This document shows positions 25,416-34,549 of a stretch of DNA of 64,000 bases, piece after piece (positions within the stretch are counted from its first letter, which is position 1; each line of letters starts with the position of its first letter). Both the position numbers and the translations under genes were made by a program. Below the pieces are notes generated by a model, which was not told the DNA's origin, ran no database searches, and saw only the letters and a list, made by a program, of their open reading frames with translations. Location: NCBI GenBank assembly GCA_038501195.1, contig JBBPUQ010000009.1, positions 992,001 through 1,056,000 of the forward strand. The letters run 5' to 3'. Source of the DNA: Nemania diffusa. Lineage: Eukaryota; Ascomycota; Sordariomycetes; Xylariales; Xylariaceae.

Positions 25416-25531
25416 TGTCACGGTCCCATATATAAGACCTGCAAACGGTCAAGGTTCCCACCTTGAAAACGTTCTACTTTTGCACTCTGCATCAGTTGTG
25501 TTGTGGTTTAGCGTTGCAGTGTTCCGTGACA
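25416..25531 (+). mobile_element. solo LTR, family A, diverged copy 1
   Basis: Begins TGTCACGG and ends CCGTGACA, the inverted TG...CA ends expected of an LTR. The interior (ACGGTCAAGGTTCCCACCTTG, then a GTTCTACTTTTGCA block and GTTGTGGTTTAGCGTTGCAG) matches the copy at 62712-62840 on the other strand. The 5-bp flanks differ (AGCAC and TGCTC), so there is no target duplication. No internal retrotransposon genes are adjacent. Confidence 0.75.
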
Positions 25532-25767
25532 TGCTCATATTTTCTATATAGGTGGAAATGAGCAATGCGAGGGTAATAAAGTTCAAATCTAAACCCTATT
25601 TACCTAGGCAACCCTTTTCTTATGCAACATTGAAGCTAGCATAATTATAGTTTCCGAGTAGAAGGTAAGCGCAAAGGTAGATAAACAGTGCCTAGTGCCT
25701 GATGCCATATAGCCCTCAACACTATCTACCTTCTATACGCAACGCGAATATCCGTCCGATATATGAA

Positions 25768-25961
25768 TGTCAGGTGATAAAGTGACAAGCACCCTATAGG
25801 GTGGTTATATCTATTGATTTGGCTATATATAAGGGACCTTCGGTCCCCCTTATAGATCTAGGAGGTCAGGAATCAATGAATCTATCTATTGAGCCCTAAC
25901 TACACCCTTCTTCCTAGCTGCGACAGGACTTCTATTCACTCTGTGACATCTTCTTCTGACA
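25768..25961. mobile_element. solo LTR, family B, with 5-bp target duplication
   Basis: A 194-bp element with inverted ends TGTCAG and CTGACA, flanked on both sides by the same five bases ATGAA (25763-25767 and 25962-25966). Inside are a palindrome CACCCTATAGGGTG, a TATATATAAG box and a hairpin GGGACCTTCGGTCCC, as expected of an LTR promoter region. There are no flanking retrotransposon genes, so it is a solo LTR left by recombination. It sits about 110 bp before the ATG of the AIG2-like gene, and its right-hand target duplication itself contains an ATG that could start an extra first exon of that gene. Confidence 0.82.
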
Positions 25962-26073
25962 ATGAATCCTCGAATTTCCTACATCTCAAAGGTTGGCCTC
26001 AATAGTTGGCCCTCTGGTATTCATCTCTGGTGATTCAGTTCGACTAATTTAATTACAGGATCAATTCCCGACC

Positions 26074-26601
26074 ATGTCGATGCTAGAATTGTCTACACAG
26101 CCATCAAAACCTCGACCCCGTCCAATTTTCATCTATGGGACTCTACGCGCCTTGCCACTACTCGCATGGGTACTAACGGGCGATGCATCGAAGGTCCGTG
26201 ACATATCTAGACTCGTACAGCCAGCGAGAATTTACGGCTACGCACGGTTTTCGGTGAAGAACTGTGACTACCCAGCAGTTATTAAGCACGAACCACAGTC
26301 AGCCGTAGATGGCTACCTTCTTACAGTGGAAACCACCTGCCAGCGGAAAAAGCTGGACGATTTTGAAGGCGAGACATACAAGCTGGCGTCTATTGCTGTC
26401 AATGTTTTTGATGAAAATAGCCCCAAACATACCAGGATCGTTGAAGCTGATATTTATCTCTGGGCTGGTGATGCGAATGCGTTAACAGCTAGCTCATGGG
26501 AATTGAAACGTTTCGAAGAAGAAATATTAGAAGATTGGTTAGATATTTTTGCGGGTATTGAATTTATAGGGGAGGCCGAAGAGTCAACTACTATAAGTTG
26601 A
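26074..26601 (+). CDS. AIG2-like (gamma-glutamylcyclotransferase fold) protein
   Basis: A 175-residue protein of the AIG2/GGACT-like family, small cytosolic enzymes that act on gamma-glutamyl amines or related compounds; the substrate here is unknown. The hallmark FIYGTLRALPLLAWVL starts at about residue 19, and later blocks YPAVIK, VDGYLL and LDDFEGETYKL place the expected acidic residue of the active site (Glu in DFEGE). Single exon from the ATG at 26074. An alternative first exon is possible: ATG 25962-25991 (ten codons) with a weak donor GTTGGC, joined in phase to the AG at 26057-26058 (CAG|GAT), which would add 15 residues. That ATG lies in the target duplication of the solo LTR just upstream, so the insertion may have changed the 5' end of the transcript. 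Confidence 0.85.
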   Translation: MSMLELSTQPSKPRPRPIFIYGTLRALPLLAWVLTGDASKVRDISRLVQPARIYGYARFSVKNCDYPAVIKHEPQSAVDGYLLTVETTCQRKKLDDFEGETYKLASIAVNVFDENSPKHTRIVEADIYLWAGDANALTASSWELKRFEEEILEDWLDIFAGIEFIGEAEESTTIS

Positions 26602-26942
26602 TTAAGTACACAATATTAAACAACGGGGCAGGTCGCGTTTCTATTAGAGAACGAAGACAGCGATGCGTGAGAATGCATCGGCACTAGTGCTACATAGAAA
26701 CTGATATCAACAAATACAGTTTAATTAAGGCTTGTTTGAGATAAATAGTTATGAGTTATTGTCTTGTTACTTCAACGGTCCCTCGTAAGTATAGCCGTAA
26801 GATGCCCGTCATGCCTCTATCTGTAATTATAGAAATTGAGGCACATTAGACATCGATGATGAAGAATGGAGCTAGGTCATTGTGCGCCCTGGCTGATTAT
26901 TTAGTGATTAAACTGTATAGTATAAACGAGGACCGAAATTCG
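26602..26942. other. intergenic, convergent 3' flanks
   Basis: The 341-bp gap between the end of the AIG2-like gene (plus) and the end of the glycosyltransferase gene (minus). It is AT-rich and shows no gene or repeat. Confidence 0.6.
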
Positions 26943-28370
26943 CTATAATTCAGAAATTCCCATAGCTTCATTGCCCACAGCCGATTCTCCCCGAGCGCCC
27001 AGATCTAGCAAGATCGATGCCTTCCAACTCCCCCTTACCCCTATCCATCTAACTAACCCCCCCTCAGGCAACCTCAAGCACGTACTCCCAAACAAAGCCC
27101 TACACCGCGCACTAAGCACCAAATTCGCCGTGCCCCCAACCACCCCCTCAAAGCCCCCCTCATCCGCCTCCCTATCCCCCCCATTCGCGACACGGATCAC
27201 GCTCGTCGTGCTCCCCCCGCTCGCAAGCGGCTCGTACTGGTGGAACAGCTGCGGGTTCACCACCAGACACCGCAGCGCGCCCTCGCGGCAGTACGTGGCG
27301 AGGTGCACGTCGAACGCCTCGCCGGCGCCGCCCCCGAGCGCGGCGAGCACGCGCTGCGCCCCGCGCGCCGTCACGCCGTACGCGAAGGTGCACACCGTCG
27401 CCTGCCCGGCGCCGTGCAGGGCGCGGTACCCCTCCGGCACGTACGCCGCGAGGAAGGGCGCCGACCACCCCGCGTACGCGGGCGTCAGGCAGCGCGTGTC
27501 GTCTGCGTAGCGCAGGGGCGGGGGCTGGGCGTCGGGCTCGATGGTCGCGCCGCAGTGGCCGAGCCAGAGGACGTCCCAGGCGTTGCCGAAGGGGCCCTTT
27601 TCTGCCTCTGCTGCCGTGCTATTCTCATTATTGCTGTCGTTGTTATCGTTGTTGTTGTTGTTGTTATTATTGCTGGAGGTGGAGGAGGGAGAGGAAGGGG
27701 AGGAGGAAGCGAAGGAGGAAGAAGCGAAGGCCCGCACGTGGTCCGCAAGCCCCCTCATCTGCGCGCGCACGCGCACGTCGAAGTCCACATCGTCCTCGAC
27801 GACGAGCGCGCTCGCGAGCCCCGAGGCCACGACGTGCTTGAGCAGGTCCAGGTGCGCGACCCAGGCGCGCGCCGAGCCGCGGTCCGGCGTCCGCACCCCC
27901 GTTTGCCCCGTCCCGATCCCCTGGAACGCCGCCACGAACGCGTCCGCGTTGCGCGGCTGCGGCGGGATGTCGATCGCGAGGCCCGTCAGGCTGGCTGCTG
28001 CTTGGAGGCCGCGGGAGCGCCAGCTCGGGCGGACGGAGAGGGCGAGGATTTTTTGGAACTGTGAGTCATATCGTTAAAACTGCTACCACAGACTTTTCTT
28101 CTTATCGAATTTATATTGTTCTAGGTGGTCCGTCCTGATTTGGAAGGAAAGGGGAAAGGGGCTGATGAAAGATTTACTTACACCAAGCGTCGCATTAGCC
28201 GCATCGTCTCTCAGCGACGTGATGACCTCCACCTTACGCTCAAAGGATATCCGGCGTATTTTATACGGTACGTCCGGGAGAGTCCAGTACCTAGAATAGA
28301 CGAACAAGACCAAGAATACCGCCGCGAAGAAAAGCACCCGCGGCCTTGCGGCCCGCGTGTAAACAGGCAT
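26943..28370 (-). CDS. glycosyltransferase family 25-like type II membrane protein
   Basis: A Golgi-type glycosyltransferase of the LPS glycosyltransferase / GT25 family; donor and acceptor are unknown. Two exons, 28370-28182 and 28058-26943, with a 123-nt intron having a GTAAGT donor; 434 residues. Residues 10-28 form one hydrophobic signal anchor (RVLFFAAVFLVLFVYSRY) after a short basic tail, so it is a type II membrane protein. The catalytic region shows ALVVEDDVDF, the metal-binding acidic motif of the family, then WDVLWLGHCG and CTFAYGVTARGAQRVL. Between them lies a low-complexity Ser/Asn loop (SSSPSSPSS... followed by eight Asn in a row) that is unlikely to be folded. Most of exon 2 is very GC-rich compared with its flanks. 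Confidence 0.85.
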
Positions 28371-29248
28371 GGCGCTGAATCGGTTTAGTCTACAGGTAGA
28401 GGAAAATTTGGAACGAAACTAATACGAAGCCTTCGCGAGAAGAACACGTTTACACTATATATATTTATGCTAACAGATATTTCCCAGTAGATTAACACAC
28501 CTAGTATCACCTTAAAGCTAAAGGGGGAAACTAGGTATCACCAAGCTTAGAAAACAAAACTGCAAAGTTTAACACGCGTCGACATTTACCGCCTAAGCAG
28601 CTATTGATAAATTTTAGGTCTCAGCAGCTAACAAGGCTATTCAGAATCTTAGCACGGCGAACTGCTTACTTAGTTTTGTGTAGCCAGTGGTGATGACTAT
28701 GGGTGGTCAGTTGAGTTCGTGATAGTTCAGCCACGGACAGTTTAAGGAGGTGCCTTATGGGGTGCATGCGTGAGCTTCAAAGAGCTCTATAAGTAGTGCT
28801 ATGTTATACTCAGAATAGTTCTCGTGCGACTGAATGAGCACTTACAGATGTGTCCACAGTTTTCATGACTTATCTTTGGTAGACCTATTCCTAAATTTGC
28901 TGACCGGGGCGTTTGTCCCGTAATAATGAACTTAGATTCAGAACATCTCGGGGGCGCTTTTAAGCCGTAGCTTAAACATTTGTTGCACAACCTAAAGCTC
29001 GCGTATTACGACATGAACAATAACCGCTCTGTTTCAAATAAAAAATTCGTAGATCCTTGTATTATTACTTAATCGACGAGAAACGCATATGGGAGGCTCG
29101 TAATACAGCATTTTCATAATAGCCGCGCCCGCCCCCCATCTTAAAGCCTCCAGGCTGGCAAGAAAAAAAGGATTGAATCCATCCCTGAAATAAATCTATG
29201 AATACAAGTCCTCTGGATCAGCGTAGCGAGGGGTGTTTGTTATCAACC
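28371..29248. other. intergenic: glycosyltransferase promoter, SPRY gene 3' flank
   Basis: Non-coding DNA of average to AT-rich composition. The part next to 28370 should be the promoter of the glycosyltransferase gene. Short open frames show no family motif and I see no repeat. Confidence 0.6.
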
Positions 29249-30559
29249 CTAATTCGCCCTCCACCCCTGCCACCGCCATCTCTCAGGCACGAACACAATC
29301 TCAAAGCTAACCTTCTCAAAGACGCCCACAGCAGCGCACAGGTCGTGAAAGCCCTCAAGCCCGGTAACAGGCAAGTCCTGCTGTAGATCTGTCTCCTCAT
29401 GTAAATTCCACCGTGCGCTCTCAGCCCCGTCGCGCGTGAGGAAGATCTCGACCCGGATCCCGCCCCCCGGCGCAGGAGCCAATTCCATACCTAGACCAAG
29501 CGTCTCGCCGCGGCGGAAGGGGTGCGTGAATGCCTTGCCGCCCCACCGGTCGTTGATATACTTGTTTCCGTCGTCGCCGTGCACACCCAGGCTGCCGCGG
29601 TGCCACCCCGGTAGGCGGAAAGGGGGGTACGGCGGCGCCGTGTAGCCCAGCGCGAGCGAGATCTCGTGGCTCGAGTCCTGCAGGATGTGCACCTCGTAGT
29701 AGATAACCTTCGTGCGGCCCGTGGCGAGCGGGCTGTGCGCGGCTACGCTGTACAAGGGTGGGTAGGTGGCCAGGCAGGTGTCGTGGGTGCCGCGCGGGGA
29801 CTCGCCGCGCCAGACGCCGACGGCCTCGAGGTTCAGCGTGCCTCTGTAGAAGGGCGGCGCGAACATGTTGATGTTGCCCGAGTTCATGGCGTTGAGCTCG
29901 GGCGGGCCGGGCCGGAGCGGATTGGACAGGGGGAATTGTCTGCACCAGCCCTCTCCGGCCTCGGCCTGCTCCTCTGTGGCATTGTTGGCGGGTGATCGGT
30001 CGAAGCCGCTGAAGAAGTTGGGCGGCGGGGGTAAGAGTGCCGTATCGGGGACGGCTATCTCCCAGTCGTGCTTCTTGTCTTGTTTCGCCTGGGATGGCGG
30101 AGGGCCGGATGGGGCTGCGTAGTCTTGCGAGGGCGGTGGTCCCGGAGGAGGAGCAAAATTAGAGGACGCCTGGCCGTCGTATCGGTGAGAAGGAGGAGGA
30201 CCAGACGGTGGCGCGACGTCTTCGTAGAAGGGATTGTTCTTAGAAGGTGGGGGCCCCGAAGGTGCTGCGTAGTCGTGTGAAGGAGGCGGGCCAGAGGGGG
30301 GAGCATACTCGCCAGCTCGATGTGCAGGCGGTGGCAAGCCCTGGGAGGGAGGAGGGCCAGACGGTGGTTCGTAGTCGGCTGCTTGGCTCTGGTTCTGGTT
30401 CTGTAGGCGCTGCGAGGGCGGCGGTCCAGCCGGAGGAGCAAAATCTTGCGGCATGCTTGCTTTCGGGGGCGTTGGCATGCGAGCGGATTGCTGCTGTGAT
30501 GGTGCCTGGGCAGGTCTGGGAGGGGGGTCGTCGTTACGATCTGAGTTGGTAAAACACAT
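29249..30559 (-). CDS. SPRY-domain protein with proline-rich repeats
   Basis: Single exon, 436 residues. The first 160 residues are disordered and contain seven copies of a nine-residue repeat of the form (A/E)(P/A)P(S/A/P)GPPPS, separated by short linkers rich in Gln, Asp and Tyr. The C-terminal half (from about 225) is a SPRY-type beta-sandwich: VGVWRGESPRGTHDTCLAT, KVIYYEVHILQDSSHEISLALGY, a GSLGVHGDDGNKYINDRWGG block and the glycine-rich MELAPAPGGGIRVEIFLTRDG. SPRY domains mediate protein binding; in yeast the membrane proteins Ssh4 and Ear1 use one as cargo adaptors for Rsp5, but this protein has no membrane segment, so its role may differ. The target is unknown. Confidence 0.8.
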   Translation of the reverse strand: MCFTNSDRNDDPPPRPAQAPSQQQSARMPTPPKASMPQDFAPPAGPPPSQRLQNQNQSQAADYEPPSGPPPSQGLPPPAHRAGEYAPPSGPPPSHDYAAPSGPPPSKNNPFYEDVAPPSGPPPSHRYDGQASSNFAPPPGPPPSQDYAAPSGPPPSQAKQDKKHDWEIAVPDTALLPPPPNFFSGFDRSPANNATEEQAEAGEGWCRQFPLSNPLRPGPPELNAMNSGNINMFAPPFYRGTLNLEAVGVWRGESPRGTHDTCLATYPPLYSVAAHSPLATGRTKVIYYEVHILQDSSHEISLALGYTAPPYPPFRLPGWHRGSLGVHGDDGNKYINDRWGGKAFTHPFRRGETLGLGMELAPAPGGGIRVEIFLTRDGAESARWNLHEETDLQQDLPVTGLEGFHDLCAAVGVFEKVSFEIVFVPERWRWQGWRAN

Positions 30560-31781
30560 GATTATATGCTTGCTCTGATTCTTGTTCTTTGTTTAGTTCT
30601 CGTTCTGGTTGGCCAGTATCTACAGTAGATAGCTGACAGCCCTTTCTCGTTAGTAGCTACTCAAGGTAGTATTCTATATAGTAAGAACTGATATCGTATG
30701 TATGTAAGCTGCAGATGGCTACAGGATAAGTGGATGACGAGACACGGTGGCTATGTGGAGGCTGCGTAGAGATAGTTAAGGTAAGTTGGTTCGCTCGAGA
30801 GTTTACACACATCCGATGGCTACATAGAGTGATGTGGTTTTGAGTTTGAGGGACTGTCACACGATGTGATGATATGACGACGATACGGCAATCTGACAAA
30901 CGGTGGATGTGGCAGTGTACCGGTGAACGTGTGTAAGATTTGGAATGGGAGGCCGCTGCCCAGACCTTGGTGTAATTGGCTAAGAAATTAGGATAATTAC
31001 ATTTAGAGATTGCTTGCATCTATGTTTTCGGTGCCTGTACTACTCATAGTCCCCTCGCATTGAAGGAAGCAAGTGATTGATATCAAGGCTGTGCTGTACG
31101 ACCAACTGAGACAAATGACAGCGATTGGAAGGGAAGTCGTCGTCGCGTTTTTCCTAGGACTTGTACCTTAATGCGCGATACAACCCCCACGTTTATGTGG
31201 GTAGGTAGGTAGGTACTCGGTTTCGCATCTATGCGTAGGTGCTCAGCCTCATTCCGCTTCCAACCTAGTTCATTTGTAGGTAGATGGCTTTACCCCACCT
31301 CAGCTCGCCCCGGAATACCCCAAGTTACCTAGTGTTTCTATTCAGTTTATCAGGGATCTAGGTACCAAACATTATCAAAACTTAGACTCTAGAGTCTAGA
31401 ATGTCCGTAGATACAATGAATTGCGCAAGTCTTAATCCTCAGCGGATTGCTCTACCGTGCTAAATGAATGTATTCATTTTTTTCACATATGGTCTGGATG
31501 CATATATGTGTAAGCAAGCTATGTATCTATCTATATGCTAGAGCTCTCAAGTTGGCTGAGTGTTCGCTAGCCCCGCAGCTTCTCGCTTGACGACGTCGCC
31601 TATTCTGTAAAACAGAATATAAACACTACCACATCTACCACAAATAATACTCTCCCAGCTTCAATCGCAACTAAAAGCACCTCATTTTCTACCTCAGTCT
31701 TCACATCATTCTTTACAGCGCAATAACCGCGCAAGTGAAGAAGAATTGACCGAACACGGCACAACGCTAAGTGGAGCCATC
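30560..31781. other. intergenic: SPRY gene promoter and CAX 3' flank
   Basis: No gene seen. It holds a GTAGGTAGGTAGGTA run near 31200 and a perfect 16-bp palindrome TAGACTCTAGAGTCTA at 31383-31398. A 120-codon minus-strand frame at 30657-31019 has no family motif and is Ser/His-rich as expected by chance. Confidence 0.55.
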
Positions 31782-34549
31782 CTATGAACTCCATTCATTG
31801 GCGTCGTTGCCCTCCGGGTAGAAAAACGCAATAATGGCAATGATGACATATGTAGCTACGAGTAGTGCGCCCTCCAGGTAGTTACTTCGACCGTCAAGGA
31901 TCAGAAAGTTGATGATGAAGGTCGAAACAAACAGGGACACTGTCTCAAAAAGTGTGAAGTAGAGCGTCATGGGCTGGTCGATGATCCATCCGAGAATAAC
32001 CACTAGTGGTGTGACGAATAATGCAATTTGAATCGAGCTACCAATTGCGACACCAATTGCAAGATCCATCTTATTCTTCATTGCCACCGTCACAGCTGTC
32101 ACGTGTTCGGCGGCGTTACCAACAATGGGAAGAATAATTAGACCAATGAAAATCTCCTTGATCGAGCTACTGGCCACGACATCCTCGATCGAGTCGACGA
32201 GGAACTCAGCGCACACAGCGACGAGAGCCGTTGTGATGAGGAGCATGATGATGGCCGCAGGCCGCGAGAGATCGTCCTCATGAGCTTCAGCAACTACACC
32301 AGCCTCATTCGCTAATGTTGACGGTGGGATCTGGGCCGGGAACATGGCGCCAGGAGGACGGATAGGATATTGTTGATTGAGCTTTTCTGGAAGTGAATTG
32401 GTTCGGCGGATACCTAACCTTACGTGAGGAATTGGGCCGACGAGAACCGGGACTGCAGGACTGGCTCCAGCCTGTGACTGCTGGGTGAAAACCGGCGGAG
32501 CTAGACTTTTGGCAACTGGTCGGAACGATAACCCACGTAGATTATTGAATGGTCGCCTGCCACCGCCGCCAGCTGTAGATTCAGCTGCACCATCAAGAGG
32601 AACAATATTGTCCGCGAAATCAACACGTCGAGGTTCACCATCCGCCATTCCGCCTTGCACCGTTCCAGGAATTACGCCGACAATATTCTCCTCAATGAGC
32701 GGAGGCGTAGCTTCCGGTTCGAGGGGGGTTGAGGCCTTGCGCTGACGTCGATGCTTGCGTTTAGAATGTTTATGACGATACTTGCGATGAGATTTTCTGG
32801 GCTTTTCTTCCTCTATAGCATCTTCACTTCCTGTCGAGTTCGTACGAGGGAAGAGACCGAGGCCGTTTGATGACTCCCCAGACTTGGATCCATCTACCAT
32901 CGGGCTCACGTTGAATGAAGAGGTTCGGGTACGAACTCTCTCATCATCTGTATCGATAGATGCAACGCTAGACTTTCTATGTCGACGGGCGCGAATAACT
33001 CGCTTAACACGCCGCGACATGGTATTCCGTGATTGGGCTGATGAATCCGAGTCCGAATCAGACGAAGAGCTCGAGTCAGAACTGGACGTGTCTAACCAGG
33101 CGGCGGCGGGACCGGGAGTCGATTCCTCATCAATGATGTGCTGGGGTGTAGATTCATACATGTACGCATGTGATTTCAGCTGGAACAGGAGGTACACCAC
33201 GTAAATCAATAGAAGAATCTAGTATGAGTTAGTAGTGTTACTTGAGATATGAGATAAAAATGCATACCACACTCGTGCCACGGCTAATCTTCAGAGATTG
33301 TGAATCGGCCAGTGTTGAATCTTTGAAAGAGGCGTGAAATGCGGTCTACAAGAATCTGTTAGTAAGCATGCAATAGAGTCGCCTCCAGCTCCTAATGCCT
33401 ACCGGTAGGACAAGACTGATAACGCTTAAGCTAAGCAAGCAGGCACTCATCTGCGTCACGGTGCTGTTGTAGACCTAAAAATGAGTTAATGACTTGCACT
33501 TTCGACTTTTGAATAGATCACCAAACGAACCTGTTCTCGAAAACGTAAACCGCCCAGGAAGAATGCTCCACCCAAAATAAGCAGTAGATTCGCGAGGATA
33601 GACCCTAGAAGTGATGCTTGCACGACACGAATTTCACCCTGTAAATAATTAGCTATATCCCTCATCTTTTCAGCTCGGCGGAACAAACCTTGACTAATGC
33701 AATGCTATCATGAGAAATTTCATGTTAGTCCATATAACTATAGTAAGTATAAAATATGACTCCTTGTCGAATGTCGGAGGGAGCGCATGATATGCTTAGA
33801 ACAGGAGGAAATGCTAAGATTTTTCAAACGTACATGCTGGTAAATAGTTAGTTGAATTCATTTTGCACCCGGAAATACTAGAATCATGGACAGGAAGCTT
33901 ACAAAATGATCAATTCTACAGCATTACCAAAGGTCACGTTGAGCAATGCGCCAATGGTATCACCCATCTTACGAGCTACGGACTCAGTAGCATAGCTGAG
34001 TAATGCAGCCAGGGGAATGATGGCCACGGCATTGATACCGAAGATAGCCCCTGAATTCGCGTTGGGAATGTTGGCAACGACGATACCGACGGGCACGAAG
34101 ACTAAGCCAAGGTTGATCCAGCTATGAAAAAGGATTTTCTTGGTCGTCGAGAAAAATCGGATGACGACGTTGGGTTTCTTTTGTTCCGGATCCTCGGAAT
34201 TTATGACAGTCCCCGACTCTTCCGCTTTAGATGCCGACGCAGTTGACTTATCGACATTATCGCTATCCGATCTGACGATTGTACTGCCATTTGCGAATTG
34301 GCTAGCAGGGCCTTGATCGCCGTTGGTGGCGAGGGAGGTGTCATGCTGACTCGTTGGAGATTGCAGCTGTTGTGACGGGGTTCGTGGGTTACTCAAGGGA
34401 AGCGTAGGGTTACTACTGGAACCAGTGGACCGTTTCGTGCCTCCATACGCGTGAGTTCGAGCCCAAGAGCGTATGCGATCTGTGTAAGGCGGCTGATCAG
34501 CAGAGGTTTGCTTCATCGATGTATGGTTTTTTGGCAATGTCAACGCCAA
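31782..34549 (-). CDS. vacuolar Ca2+/H+ exchanger (CAX family)
   Basis: Uses the vacuolar proton gradient to move Ca2+ into the vacuole. Six exons: 34549-33903, 33704-33689, 33638-33531, 33474-33403, 33345-33268 and 33218-31782, giving 785 residues with all phases matching. Exon 2 is a 16-nt microexon. The N-terminal 130 residues are Ser/Thr/Gln-rich and cytosolic. The two ion-binding repeats are visible: GNAVELI in the first half (near residue 209) and GNAAEHVTAV in the second (near 675), surrounded by membrane helices. Between the halves is a cytosolic loop of about 300 residues with a Ser/Asp run, an Arg/Lys/His-rich block (HRKYRHKHSKRKHRRQR) and Pro-rich parts, much longer than in the 411-residue yeast Vcx1. 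The start was chosen as the first ATG of the open exon 1 frame; another in-frame ATG lies 11 codons downstream. Confidence 0.9.

Noticed and set aside
26971..28077. Long plus-strand frames (179, 274 and 178 codons) opposite the glycosyltransferase
   Set aside because: They are Arg/Ala-rich shadows caused by the high GC content of the true minus-strand exon.
31383..31398. 16-bp perfect palindrome TAGACTCTAGAGTCTA
   Set aside because: Single, short, and without a known factor or repeat context, so not strong enough as a separate finding.
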